A DNA stretch of 64,000 nucleotides. Origin: DATBRC01 sp036560485. Lineage in GTDB: Bacteria; Pseudomonadota; Gammaproteobacteria; Burkholderiales; Burkholderiaceae_D. The stretch spans positions 41,157-105,156 of the forward strand of contig DATBRC010000056.1 of assembly GCA_036560485.1 (NCBI GenBank), written 5' to 3'. Numbering within the stretch: position 1 is the first letter of the stretch; the number at the start of each line of letters is the position of its first letter. Under the pieces are notes generated by a model. The model made no database searches and was not told the origin of the DNA. It saw only the letters and a list, made by a program, of their open reading frames with translations. Below, piece by piece: positions 44,468 to 53,795 of this stretch. The position numbers were made by a program, and so were the translations under genes.

Positions 44468-45655
44468 ATGAAAAACATAAGAGCGAGAACACTATTTGTG
44501 CGGGTACTGACAACGTTGGCACTACTCTATACTGCAATCGCATGTTTGATACTTCCTGCGGCGTTTTCATTTTTACCACCGATATTCCTTCTATTGTGCG
44601 TCTTAGCGTTTGTTGTTCTGGTTTTTATGGGGTTCGCAGTTAAACAACTATGGACGCGCCCAAAGTTCTCATTATTAGTATGGCTCGCTTTAATGCCATT
44701 TGCTTTTTTGGTCGCCTATCCTATTGGCAAATTTGGATTTGAAACTTTATCAAATCGAGACTTAGTTAATCCGATTGTTAACGGTACACGTACGATCGAA
44801 ATATCACGCTTGGGCTATGCTCGACCTAACGATGCCATACTAGCTTTAAGTTACGTTTTTGACGTTGGTTTCGATACGGTGGATATTTCAGGGAAGAGGT
44901 ATTTAAAAATTGAACCGGACGGTTACCTGTTGAAGCAACGAGCGTCCAACGAGGACAAACCCCAATATCTGGTAGTTGATCAAGTAGTCAAACCTAACGT
45001 GGACCATAGTGCAATTTGGCCAAGACGGGGCGATATGAAAATCGTTGTAATCGACCGGTCGAATAATAAAGAAATAGGAGTTTGGAACGGGCCGGGTCCT
45101 GGATGGCCAGGGCCACAAGCGGCAATGTTCATTCAAAACGTGCTTAAGCCAGGGAAGGTTGGGATTGATGGAAAAAGGAACTACCAAAAAGTATTCGCTG
45201 GGATTATTCCACTAACAGCAACTGATACTCTAGAACCGAGTTATCTTACAAATCCAATTAGCAACTGCCCTCCTAATTATTCAGTAGTTATACACGGCGA
45301 TTCTGTATTCACTCAAATTAAAACATCCGATTGGATTTTTGGGAAAAGTGCCATTGTGAAGGGAGTGGTATGCACTTCCGAAGGCGTTTTCGTCTTTTCT
45401 AATGAGGGATGGAATACTGTACGCATGGATTGGCTATCGCCGACAGGAAAAATAATCACCCAAGTTTCTTTCGATCTTGATAGTCCTGAGCTACCGAAAA
45501 GCAGTACATTCAATAAATATGTAAGCGTGATTCGCGATGGAAACAAGCTTTCAATACGATATGCATATTTTTCTTATGCCGGACCGTTAACAGCAGCCAT
45601 CATTGCCGATAAAGAATATGACATCGTAGTGCCAATCGAATTAAAGGCTCTTTAG
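44468..45655 (+). CDS. Unknown protein with three N-terminal membrane helices
   Basis: I do not recognise this 395-residue protein. It has three hydrophobic helices (about 10-33, 35-57, 67-86) and then a soluble region of about 300 residues with many beta-type stretches and two cysteines (267 and 302) that could pair if the domain is periplasmic. A proline/glycine/tryptophan segment NGPGPGWPGPQ lies at 207-217. The DNA is visibly more AT-rich than rmuC and moeA on either side, with more rare-looking codons, consistent with recent transfer. No ribosome site is strong; ATG 44468 is the first good start. Stands alone, convergent with moeA. Confidence 0.75.
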   Translation: MKNIRARTLFVRVLTTLALLYTAIACLILPAAFSFLPPIFLLLCVLAFVVLVFMGFAVKQLWTRPKFSLLVWLALMPFAFLVAYPIGKFGFETLSNRDLVNPIVNGTRTIEISRLGYARPNDAILALSYVFDVGFDTVDISGKRYLKIEPDGYLLKQRASNEDKPQYLVVDQVVKPNVDHSAIWPRRGDMKIVVIDRSNNKEIGVWNGPGPGWPGPQAAMFIQNVLKPGKVGIDGKRNYQKVFAGIIPLTATDTLEPSYLTNPISNCPPNYSVVIHGDSVFTQIKTSDWIFGKSAIVKGVVCTSEGVFVFSNEGWNTVRMDWLSPTGKIITQVSFDLDSPELPKSSTFNKYVSVIRDGNKLSIRYAYFSYAGPLTAAIIADKEYDIVVPIELKAL

Positions 45656-45715
45656 TCGATTAAATTATGAATTCCGTTGCGCAGAGCGCACCCTAAAAAG
45701 CTTCGATCTTGTGGC

Positions 45716-47002
45716 TTAAATCAACCCATCAAACATCGCCACATCAACCAACTCCCCAGCATTCACGCTACCCCGATCGTGCCGCAACACCACCATACAA
45801 TTGGCCTCCGACATCGAGCGCAAAATTCCTGACCCTTGCGCGCCGGTGATGCGCACCGACTGATTACCATTTTCGTCTCTGGATAAAATCCCACGCTGAT
45901 ATTCGGTACGCCCAGGTTTTTTCCTGATGGTCGATTGCGAAACCACACGCATCAATGGCAGCGGCTCGCGCTGTGTACCCATCATCTGCAGCAATGCCTC
46001 GCGCGCAAAAAAATAAAACGACACCATCACGGCAACCGGATTTCCCGGCAGGCCGAACAGATAGGTACTTTTTCCATTCGATGAAATTTTCCCGAATGCC
46101 ATCGGACGTCCGGGCCGCATGTTGATTTTCCAGAAGGCGACGTCGCCCAGCTTTTCCAGTAATTGTTTCGTATAGTCTGCATCGCCGACCGATACACCGC
46201 CGGACGTAATAATGACGTCGCTGTCTTCACAAGCAGAACGCATCGCGGCTTCCAGCGAATCCGGATCATCCCTGACGACGCCCATGTCGATGACGTCGCA
46301 ACCGAGTCGCGTGAGCATGCCATAGATGGTGTAGCTGTTGCTGTCGTAGATGCAGCCTTCGTCCAGGGTTTCACCCGCGGAGCGCAATTCATCGCCGGTG
46401 GAAAAGAATGCTACGCGCAAGCGTCGTTTCACAAATACGCGTGAGATGCCGAGCGATGCGATGAGGCCAATATCGGCAGGGCTTAACTTTTTTCCTTTGC
46501 GCAGTGCCGCTTTGCCTGCGGCTAAATCTTCTCCTGCCAATCGGCGATTGTCGCCTGCCTTGACGACATCGGCGGGAATCGTGATAAATGAGTCGGTGGC
46601 GTTCTGAGCAAGTTCTTGCGGAATCACCGTGTCGCAGTCCGCAGGCATTGCGGCGCCAGTCATGATGCGCACGCATTCGCCGGCTTGCACTGCGCCGACA
46701 TAAGCCTTGCCTGCATAAGCAATGCCGATTACTTTCAGTGTGATTGATTGGTTCACTATCAGATCGTCACTGCGAAATGCATAACCATCCATTGCGGAAT
46801 TATCATGCGGCGGGACGTTGATCGGCGAGATGATGTCGGTTGCCAATACACGGCCGAGCGCGGGGCGTATGGCAACCGTTTCGGCTTCCTGTATCGGTGT
46901 GATGAATGCATCAATGATTGCTTTTGCCTGATCAACGGACAATGCGTTCGGATCATAATCGGGCAGGGCGTTGACGATGTCAGTGAGACTTTTGTTACTC
47001 AT
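45716..47002 (-). CDS. moeA: Molybdopterin molybdenumtransferase
   Basis: Inserts molybdate into adenylated molybdopterin. Conserved blocks: PPHDNSAMDGYAF near 63-75, RIMTGAAMP, the MoCF domain with FFSTGDEL, DSNSY and ITSGGVSVGDADY, and LFGLPGNPVAVMVSFYFF. 428 residues. Its start overlaps the end of mobA by 8 bases, so the two are translated together in the leftward chrA-moaA-mobA-moeA unit. Confidence 0.96.
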   Translation of the reverse strand: MSNKSLTDIVNALPDYDPNALSVDQAKAIIDAFITPIQEAETVAIRPALGRVLATDIISPINVPPHDNSAMDGYAFRSDDLIVNQSITLKVIGIAYAGKAYVGAVQAGECVRIMTGAAMPADCDTVIPQELAQNATDSFITIPADVVKAGDNRRLAGEDLAAGKAALRKGKKLSPADIGLIASLGISRVFVKRRLRVAFFSTGDELRSAGETLDEGCIYDSNSYTIYGMLTRLGCDVIDMGVVRDDPDSLEAAMRSACEDSDVIITSGGVSVGDADYTKQLLEKLGDVAFWKINMRPGRPMAFGKISSNGKSTYLFGLPGNPVAVMVSFYFFAREALLQMMGTQREPLPLMRVVSQSTIRKKPGRTEYQRGILSRDENGNQSVRITGAQGSGILRSMSEANCMVVLRHDRGSVNAGELVDVAMFDGLI

Positions 47003-47597
47003 GTTCGAATTTTCTTAAATCTTCCAGCGTATTGATATTGTTGAATGCTGCTTCATCGGTGAAGTGCACTTCGGCGCATTGTAGCGAAGATGTCCATTCG
47101 CCGACTTTGCGCCCACCGTTTTCCAGATAGGCTGACAGGTGTGGCAACAATGATTTTTTCAACAGGCAGAATACAGGATGTTGTTGCCGATGATTGCTTT
47201 CACCAGTGACGGCGATGGCGAGATCTGCTTTTTCTGATTGCATTGCATCGTACAAGCGCGTAACCAGATCATGCGGCAGGAAAGGCGAATCGCATGGCAC
47301 CGTCACCAGATACTCTGTCGCGCAATGCATCAAACCAGTTTGGAATCCTGCCAATGGCCCTGCGTAATCAGGTGTGTGGTCTGAATAAACCGGCACACCG
47401 AATGGCTGATAGGCGGCGATGTTTTGATTTGCATTGATGAGGATGCTATCGACTTGCGGAGCCAGCCGTTGCATCACGTGTGCGATCATCGGGACATTGC
47501 GAAATGGTTGCAAGCCTTTGTCGGTGCCACCCATGCGCATACCGCGCCCGCCTGCGAGGATCAGGCCTGTGATTTTGGAAGCTGGTGTGGTGGTCAT
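46995..47597 (-). CDS. mobA: Molybdenum cofactor guanylyltransferase
   Basis: Attaches GMP to molybdopterin, forming the bis-MGD cofactor. N-terminal ITGLILAGGRGMRMGGTDKGLQPF is the GTP-binding signature, followed by YSDHTPDYAGPLAGF and VTVPCDSPFLP. 200 residues. ATG at 47597 is chosen; the frame continues upstream through a palindromic repeat (giving MDSRIRGND), which is not coding. Overlaps moeA by 8 bases. Confidence 0.95.
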   Translation of the reverse strand: MTTTPASKITGLILAGGRGMRMGGTDKGLQPFRNVPMIAHVMQRLAPQVDSILINANQNIAAYQPFGVPVYSDHTPDYAGPLAGFQTGLMHCATEYLVTVPCDSPFLPHDLVTRLYDAMQSEKADLAIAVTGESNHRQQHPVFCLLKKSLLPHLSAYLENGGRKVGEWTSSLQCAEVHFTDEAAFNNINTLEDLRKFEHE

Positions 47598-47621
47598 TTT
47601 AGTTAAATCACTTTTGCACTC

Positions 47622-47700
47622 GTCGTTCCCGCGTATGCGGGAATCCATAAGGCGGTCGGTCGAGAGACTCGCTATGGTTTCCCGCATACGCGGGAACGAC
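47622..47700. repeat. Dispersed palindromic repeat, GTTCCCGC subtype, copy 3
   Basis: Arms 47622-47648 and 47674-47700 (27 bases) are inverted repeats with one mismatch. Compared with 42204, the core GAAGG is replaced by TATG in the left arm and the right arm has changed to match, so the palindrome is preserved. Lies between moaA and mobA inside the leftward unit. Confidence 0.9.
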
Positions 47701-47733
47701 GGGGAAATTAGCTTGCCTGCAGGTTCTCATCGA

Positions 47734-48849
47734 CTAGCCGCCGATGTACGACATCTCGACTTTTTTCATCGGATGCTCGATACCGGCAGTGTTTTCAGTA
47801 CGCAAAGCAGAGTAGCGATCATTGCGCGCGCGCCATAAGTGCGCGATGACGGTTGCAATCTCTTCATCGCTTCGTCCACCGCGCAACAATGCGCGCAGGT
47901 CATGTCCGCTGGTCGCAAACAGGCAGGTATAGAGTTTTCCTTCGGTGGACAAGCGTGCACGCGTGCAATCGCCGCAGAATGCCTGTGTGACGCTGGAGAT
48001 CACGCCGATCTCGCCGCTGCCATCGGCATAATGCCAGCGGTTTGCAGTTTCGCTCGCGTAGTTGTGTGTAATTGCCTGAAGAGGAAAATGTGCATGGATG
48101 CGGCGTATGACTTCTGCGGATGGAATCACTTCATCCATCTTCCAGCCATTGCTGGAGCCGACGTCCATGTATTCGATGAAACGCAAAATGTAAGGCGTGT
48201 TTTTGAAATGGCGTGCCATCGGTGCGATTTCCTGGTCGTTCATGCCGGCTTTGACGACCATGTTGATCTTGATCGGACCGAGGCCAACTTGATGCGCAAC
48301 GTCGATGCCGTGCAATACATCGGATACCGCGAAATCGACATCGTTCATGCGTTTGAAGGTGGCATCATCCAGTGCGTCGAGCGATACCGTGACGCGTTTC
48401 AGACCTGCGTCTTTCAATGCTTGCGCTTTTTGTGCGAGCAGAGAACCGTTGGTGGTCAAGGTCAAATCCAGTTCGCGGCCGCTCGGCGTTTTCAAAACAG
48501 CTAGCATCTCGATTAATTTCTCGATGTGTTTGCGCAGCAGCGGTTCACCACCGGTCAGCCGAATTTTTTCGACGCCATGTGCGACAAAATGTTTTGCGAG
48601 CCGTGTGATTTCTTCGAAGGTCAGCAGATCCGTGTGCGGTAGGTATGCATAGTCTTTATCGAATACATGCTTCGGCATGCAATACACGCAGCGGAAGTTG
48701 CAACGATCAGTAACAGAAATGCGCAGATCATGCAGCGGACGCGCAAAGGTGTCCGTCACGAGGCCGTTGGGTGCTTCGAGTTGTGCCGGGATGGTCGGTA
48801 TCGCGTTGTGGCTGCGATGGTCGGCGACCGGGATAAATTTTTCTGTCAT
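47734..48849 (-). CDS. moaA: GTP 3',8-cyclase
   Basis: Radical SAM enzyme for the first step of molybdenum cofactor synthesis. The N-terminal cluster motif is Cys50-Cys54-Cys57 in CNFRCVYC; the second cluster uses CGDCTRARLSTEGKLYTC near 295; the protein ends in the essential Gly-Gly. 371 residues from ATG 48849. It starts 7 bases after chrA. moaC, moaD and moaE are not in the window. Confidence 0.96.
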   Translation of the reverse strand: MTEKFIPVADHRSHNAIPTIPAQLEAPNGLVTDTFARPLHDLRISVTDRCNFRCVYCMPKHVFDKDYAYLPHTDLLTFEEITRLAKHFVAHGVEKIRLTGGEPLLRKHIEKLIEMLAVLKTPSGRELDLTLTTNGSLLAQKAQALKDAGLKRVTVSLDALDDATFKRMNDVDFAVSDVLHGIDVAHQVGLGPIKINMVVKAGMNDQEIAPMARHFKNTPYILRFIEYMDVGSSNGWKMDEVIPSAEVIRRIHAHFPLQAITHNYASETANRWHYADGSGEIGVISSVTQAFCGDCTRARLSTEGKLYTCLFATSGHDLRALLRGGRSDEEIATVIAHLWRARNDRYSALRTENTAGIEHPMKKVEMSYIGG

Positions 48850-48856
48850 GACTGCA

Positions 48857-50242
48857 TTATTTAAGCAATAAAGATACCACGAGCCCAATAATTGCACAGG
48901 AGACGATCAGCAGGATAGTGTTGATCTTGAATCGGAACAACGCAATGCATGCTGCAAGGGTAATCGCCATTGCAATCCAGTCCCATTGCGCGAGCGGCAT
49001 GGTGATGTTGTAAACATGCTTGGCAAAGAATACTGCCAAGCTGACAATCACGCCCACTACTGCCGCAGATATCGCGGTCAATGGTGCGGTCAAACGAATA
49101 TTGTCGCGCGTAGATTCCACCATCGGCCCGCCTGCCAGAATAAAAATGAATGATGGCAAGAAGGTGAAGAACGTGGCTACAGATGCACCTGCGACACCGG
49201 CAATGAATAGGCTGTTTGTACCAAAAAGCATCTTGGCCCAGCCGCCGATAAATCCGACAATCGCGACAATCATGATCAATGGTCCTGGCGTGGTTTCGCC
49301 GAGGGCAAGGCCATCAATCATTTGCGTCGGCGTCACCCAGTGATAGGTTTCAACGCCGCCCTGATATACATACGGCAATACTGCATAGGCACCGCCAAAA
49401 GTCACCATAGCAGCTTTGGTAAAGAACCATCCCATATGCACTAGCGGATTGGTGATGCCGAATAAAGCCGCGAGTGCGCACCATACAGCGACGCCTATTG
49501 TGATGCCAAATCCACTCACTCTAAGCAGTTTGCGCCAGGAGAAATGTGCATGTGCCGGTGTCGGCGTGTCATCATCAATGATGGCAGGGCCGAAGGAAGT
49601 CTTGGCAGCAGCATGTCCGCCACTTACCTTGAATTTATCCGGCAGCACACGTCCGCCGATCAAGCCAAGTATGGCAGCCACGAATACGATCAACGGGAAC
49701 GGAAGTTGCAACACAGCGATTGCGACGAATGCAGCAACGGCGATGGCAATCAACCACACATTTTTCAGTGAGCGAGAACCGATGCGCCATGCTGCAAACA
49801 ACACGATTGCCACCACCGCAGGCTTGATGCCGTACAGCACACCGGCGACCGACGGCACGTTACCGAAAGTCATGTATATCCACGATAGCGCAATCAGGAT
49901 CGCAAGCGACGGCAGCACGAATAGCGTGCCCGCAATGACACCGCCCAAGGTGCGATGCATCAGCCAGCCGATATAGACGGCAAGCTGCGTCGCTTCCGGT
50001 CCTGGCAGCACCATGCAGTAATTCAGCGCATGCAAAAATCGTTGCTCGGAAATCCAGCGGCGCTTCTCGACTAGTTCAGTATGCATCAAGGCGATCTGTC
50101 CCGCGGGACCACCGAAGCTGATGAATCCCAGTTTGAGCCAATACCAAAATGCTTCGGATAAACTGACAGGAGCAGGGCGTTGTAGTTGTGTAGTCAAGTG
50201 CTCAGCTCTCGTATGCTGACGATATTCTTGTACAAGAATCAA
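48857..50242 (-). CDS. chrA: Chromate transporter ChrA (long, two-domain)
   Basis: CHR-family inner-membrane protein exporting chromate. Two homologous halves: the first with FWYWLKLGFISFGGPAGQIALMH and VLPGPEATQLAVYIG, the second with FFTKAAMVTFGGAYAVLPYV and LALGETTPGPLIM. About ten to twelve membrane segments. The start is uncertain: TTG 50242 lies beside a palindrome and lacks a ribosome site; TTG at 50197, after GAGAG, would give the usual short N-terminus. It leads an apparent unit with moaA, mobA and moeA, an unusual combination. Confidence 0.9.
   Translation of the reverse strand: MILVQEYRQHTRAEHLTTQLQRPAPVSLSEAFWYWLKLGFISFGGPAGQIALMHTELVEKRRWISEQRFLHALNYCMVLPGPEATQLAVYIGWLMHRTLGGVIAGTLFVLPSLAILIALSWIYMTFGNVPSVAGVLYGIKPAVVAIVLFAAWRIGSRSLKNVWLIAIAVAAFVAIAVLQLPFPLIVFVAAILGLIGGRVLPDKFKVSGGHAAAKTSFGPAIIDDDTPTPAHAHFSWRKLLRVSGFGITIGVAVWCALAALFGITNPLVHMGWFFTKAAMVTFGGAYAVLPYVYQGGVETYHWVTPTQMIDGLALGETTPGPLIMIVAIVGFIGGWAKMLFGTNSLFIAGVAGASVATFFTFLPSFIFILAGGPMVESTRDNIRLTAPLTAISAAVVGVIVSLAVFFAKHVYNITMPLAQWDWIAMAITLAACIALFRFKINTILLIVSCAIIGLVVSLLLK
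50224..50239. promoter_or_regulatory. 16-bp palindrome at chrA start
   Basis: ATTCTTGTACAAGAAT is a perfect palindrome, positioned where the chrA promoter or first codons lie. Looks like a dimeric repressor site. Confidence 0.5.
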
Positions 50243-50247
50243 AAATA

Positions 50248-50271
50248 TATTTTACCGGTGTTTGTAAAATA
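50248..50271. promoter_or_regulatory. Inverted repeat TATTTTAC-N8-GTAAAATA upstream of chrA
   Basis: Perfect 8-bp arms (50248-50255, 50264-50271) with an 8-base spacer, 8 bases from the other palindrome. Probable operator in the chrA-moaA promoter; regulator unknown. Confidence 0.5.
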
Positions 50272-50283
50272 CGACGGCCAATA

Positions 50284-50313
50284 AAAAAAGAAGAGCAAAA
50301 ACTCTTCTTTTTT
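50284..50313 (-). terminator. Intrinsic terminator after rne
   Basis: A perfect 12-bp stem (50284-50295 with 50302-50313, loop CAAAAA) whose outer part is A/T, so it works on either strand. It lies 50 bases past the rne stop and upstream of chrA. Confidence 0.85.
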
Positions 50314-50362
50314 ATTCATGCCAGTAATGGCTTCCAAATTATTTCGGTTGGAAGCCATCACT

Positions 50363-53227
50363 TTATTGACGTTGCTGCGTTTCCACCTGAATCAACGGTT
50401 CTGTTGGCAAAGGTGGCAACACCTTGCGTGCACGAGGTACGCGTGGCGCAGGAATCATTTGCGCGGCTGCTTCTTGTGCAGCACGCAGTTTTTCCGGATT
50501 GGTGGTTGCCAATGTCAAGCCTGCTGCACCCAGTACTGTACGCAGTTCATCCAATGGCATTGGTGCCGGCGCTATTCTGGCAGGAACAAATGTCGCCGGT
50601 GCCGGCTTGGATACTGCAACTGCCAGCGCAGGAACGACTGGAGCTGTCGCAACAGGTGCTGGAACAACTACTGGTGCTGCTGCAACAGGCTCAGGTTGTG
50701 TAACGATAACTTCAGAAACAGGAGCGGGTTCATTTACGCGAGCGACTTCTTGCGGAATCACCGGAGCTGCAATTGCGGTGCTGAGGTTAGAGCTTTCAAC
50801 AGGCGCAGTTTCATGCATCACTGGCGAAGAACCATTGAGATGTGTTTCTACTATCGGGGCAGGAGCCGGTGTTACATGTGGTATGTAATCGGCTGGTGCT
50901 TCTGTCGGATAGACATTCGCTGGTTTGAATGTGCCGGTTAAAGCGGTAATTTCTTCCAGTCCCTCATCTTCCATTTCGCCAGCGACTTCGCTTGTCTCAA
51001 CAATGGTTTCTCCGTTCTCACTACGTTCGCGGCGATTGCGGTTACGACCGCCACGACGGCGACGGCGACGAGGCTGGTCTTCACCTTGTTCTCCTGGCGC
51101 TGCATTTGGCGTTGCTGGCACTCCCTCAGCAGTCACTGGTGTAGTCAATGCCGCAATTGGTGGCACCAGTGCTGCCGGTGCTGCGGCATTCAACAATGCT
51201 TCTTCAGATTTGCTTTCTGCGGAAACTTCATTGCGCTCTTCGCGATTGCGTTGTTGACGATCACGGCGACCTTGATTTCCCTGATTGCCTTCGCGTGGTT
51301 CTTTCGGTGGGCGCGGTTGACGTTGTGCTTCTGCTGCTACTGGTTGCGCTTGTTTGGTAGCATCTGCTGCGCCATTGCGCTCTTCATTGCGATTGCGCCC
51401 ATCGCGGTTGTTGCGGCCACGACCACGTGGGCCACGACCATTGCGGTCGCCGCGATCGCGGTTGTTATGTGACTTGCCATTGGCGATTGGTGCTGCAACG
51501 ACAACTGGTGCTGCCGGCTTTGCGCGGAAGAAATTCAATATCTTGCCGAAGAATCCTTCTTCTGCGGCAGAGAATGTTACTGCAGGAACCGGCTCCGGTT
51601 TACGCTCCACGATCGGTGCCGGCTGATCAGGCGTAATGCCTTTCACAACGGCTTCCTGGCGTGGTTTGATTTCTTCTTTCTGGCGTTTGCTGTAGCTGAT
51701 GTCGGTATCCGCTTGCTCCGCCATGTTGTAACTTGCTTGCGGCTCTTCCAGGCGTGGATCGTCGAGTTTAATACGCTCCAGTTTGTAGTGCGGTGTTTCC
51801 AGATGCTTGTTTGGAATCAGAATCACAGCGACGCGATGACGTGTTTCGATATTCAGAATTTCGCCGCGCTTTTCGTTCAGCAGGAATGCTGCAACATCGA
51901 CCGGTGCTTGCACGTGGATCGATGCAGAATTTTCTTTCATTGCTTCTTCCTGGATGATGCGCAGGACTTGCAATGCGGAAGATTCTGTATCGCGGATGTG
52001 GCCTGTGCCGTTGCAACGTGGACATGTCACATGGCTGCCTTCTGATAATGAAGGACGCAGACGTTGGCGCGATAATTCCATCAAGCCGAAACGCGAAATC
52101 TTGCCCATCTGAACACGCGCACGATCGTAGTGCAAAGCGTCTTTCAAACGTGTTTCGACTTCACGCTGGTTCTTGGTGTTCTCCATGTCAATGAAGTCGA
52201 TGACGATCAAGCCACCCAAGTCACGTAAGCGCAATTGGCGCGCTACTTCATCAGCTGCTTCCAGATTGGTGTTGAGCGCAGTGGTTTCGATATCGCCGCC
52301 GCGTGTTGAGCGAGCAGAGTTGACGTCGACTGACACTAGCGCTTCGGTATGGTCAATCACGATCGCGCCGCCTGATGGCAATGGCACTGTGCGTGAATAA
52401 GCGGTTTCGATTTGATGTTCAATCTGGAAACGCGAGAACAGCGGCACATCATCGCGATAGCGCTTCACACGATGTACCATGTCAGGCATCACATGACTCA
52501 TGAACTGATGCGCTTGTTCATAAATGTCATCGGTGTCGATCAGGATTTCGCCGATATCCGGTTGGAAATAATCGCGGATTGCACGAATCACCAACGACGA
52601 TTCTTGATAAATCAGGAACGCGCCCGGTGCGGATTTGCCGGCGCCTTCAATCGCGCGCCACAGTTGCATCAGGTAATTCAAGTCCCATTGCAATTCATCG
52701 ACGTTGCGGCCGATACCAGCGGTACGGGCAATCACCGACATGCCTTGCGGCAGATCGAGTTTGTCCATCGTCTCGCGCAGTTCCTGACGATCTTCACCTT
52801 CGACGCGACGTGATACGCCGCCGCCGCGCGGATTGTTTGGCATCAGGACAAGATAACGTCCGGCCAGTGAGATGAATGAAGTGAGAGCAGCACCTTTTTG
52901 GCCGCGCTCTTCTTTTTCAACCTGCACCATGATTTCCTGGCCTTCGCGCAGCGCTTCCTTGATTGAAGCATTGCGAACATCGACCCCTTCCTTGAAGTAG
53001 GTGCGTGCCACTTCCTTGAATGGAAGAAAGCCGTGACGCTCTTCACCATAGCTGACGAAGCAAGCTTCGAGCGATGGTTCGATGCGGGTGATGACGCCTT
53101 TGTAGATGTTGGACTTGCGTTGCTCGCGTCCGGTGGTTTCGATATCGATGTCGATGAGTTTTTGCCCATCAACAATAGCTACACGCAATTCTTCCTGCTG
53201 AGTAGCATTAAACAACATGCGTTTCAT
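50363..53227 (-). CDS. rne: Ribonuclease E
   Basis: Main mRNA-decay endonuclease. S1 RNA-binding domain (about 37-125), catalytic DNase I-like region with metal ligands Asp301 (SVDVNS) and Asp344 (IVIDFIDME), and the zinc link Cys402-Cys405 in TCPRCNGTG that holds the tetramer. The C-terminal half has arginine-rich RNA-binding stretches (GDRNGRGPRGRGRNNRDGR, near 590-660) and a long Pro/Ala/Val scaffold tail, expected to bind degradosome partners. 954 residues. GGAG lies 9 bases before ATG 53227, and a TGACCT/AGGTCA hairpin just ahead of it. Confidence 0.96.
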   Translation of the reverse strand: MKRMLFNATQQEELRVAIVDGQKLIDIDIETTGREQRKSNIYKGVITRIEPSLEACFVSYGEERHGFLPFKEVARTYFKEGVDVRNASIKEALREGQEIMVQVEKEERGQKGAALTSFISLAGRYLVLMPNNPRGGGVSRRVEGEDRQELRETMDKLDLPQGMSVIARTAGIGRNVDELQWDLNYLMQLWRAIEGAGKSAPGAFLIYQESSLVIRAIRDYFQPDIGEILIDTDDIYEQAHQFMSHVMPDMVHRVKRYRDDVPLFSRFQIEHQIETAYSRTVPLPSGGAIVIDHTEALVSVDVNSARSTRGGDIETTALNTNLEAADEVARQLRLRDLGGLIVIDFIDMENTKNQREVETRLKDALHYDRARVQMGKISRFGLMELSRQRLRPSLSEGSHVTCPRCNGTGHIRDTESSALQVLRIIQEEAMKENSASIHVQAPVDVAAFLLNEKRGEILNIETRHRVAVILIPNKHLETPHYKLERIKLDDPRLEEPQASYNMAEQADTDISYSKRQKEEIKPRQEAVVKGITPDQPAPIVERKPEPVPAVTFSAAEEGFFGKILNFFRAKPAAPVVVAAPIANGKSHNNRDRGDRNGRGPRGRGRNNRDGRNRNEERNGAADATKQAQPVAAEAQRQPRPPKEPREGNQGNQGRRDRQQRNREERNEVSAESKSEEALLNAAAPAALVPPIAALTTPVTAEGVPATPNAAPGEQGEDQPRRRRRRGGRNRNRRERSENGETIVETSEVAGEMEDEGLEEITALTGTFKPANVYPTEAPADYIPHVTPAPAPIVETHLNGSSPVMHETAPVESSNLSTAIAAPVIPQEVARVNEPAPVSEVIVTQPEPVAAAPVVVPAPVATAPVVPALAVAVSKPAPATFVPARIAPAPMPLDELRTVLGAAGLTLATTNPEKLRAAQEAAAQMIPAPRVPRARKVLPPLPTEPLIQVETQQRQ

Positions 53228-53795
53228 TTTATATTTCTCCGTGACCTGAAGGTCATTCTGCTTGCCGCATTATTTTTTGTATTGCGACAATAGTACTGGG
53301 ATGTACGAGAGGGCGGAGTGCGTGGAGGAGGTGTGCCTTGATATGCAGCGGTTCAACGCATGTGCGCTGATGCCACAACGGGCGCGGATGAAGTTGAGCG
53401 ATATGCATTGTTGTCTACTGGTCACTAGCGGCTTGCGTATCGGAATTTTCCGGCGCAGCGTCGTCAAGCGAGAAGCAGCTGTCTTGACCAAACAAAACAA
53501 TGTTTCGGTTAGGTCAGCAAATAGTTTTCAACATCATCAACCAGCGAGCTTAACGAATTCTGCCAATCTCGCCGGACTTATCTTTACATTCCAAGCATTC
53601 GTGTCCAACATCTTTGCGTGACTATCCGATTACAACAACGGTGCAACCTTGATTCGCAGAGATGGTACGTACACATCTTTTCCATCGAATTTGCAAATTG
53701 GCGAGGCCGATGGACACGCCCCTGTGTAGAATGTGCTTTTTATTCTTACACTTACAGTGACTTTGTCATCACTGTGAAACAATTATATATTCAAA
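53228..53795. promoter_or_regulatory. Divergent region between rne and rluC
   Basis: 568 bases without a convincing gene. A TGACCTGAAGGTCA palindrome (53232-53245) lies just ahead of the rne ribosome site. A symmetrical site ACAGTGA-N8-TCACTGT (53754-53775) lies near rluC, and TGTGTAGAAT (53723-53732) resembles an extended -10 for rluC. The distance leaves room for a long rne 5' leader, the site of RNase E autoregulation in other bacteria. Confidence 0.5.

Noticed and set aside
47598..47687. Upstream extension of mobA containing MDSRIRGND
   Set aside because: Also repeat-derived; the conserved MobA start lies at 47597.
29785..47700. CRISPR array from the repeated palindromes
   Set aside because: Copies are far apart and each is a self-contained inverted repeat, with no regular spacers or cas genes.
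53262..53621. 119-codon rightward frame between rne and rluC
   Set aside because: Opposes the rne leader, has no ribosome site and a peptide rich in Cys and Arg typical of a chance frame.
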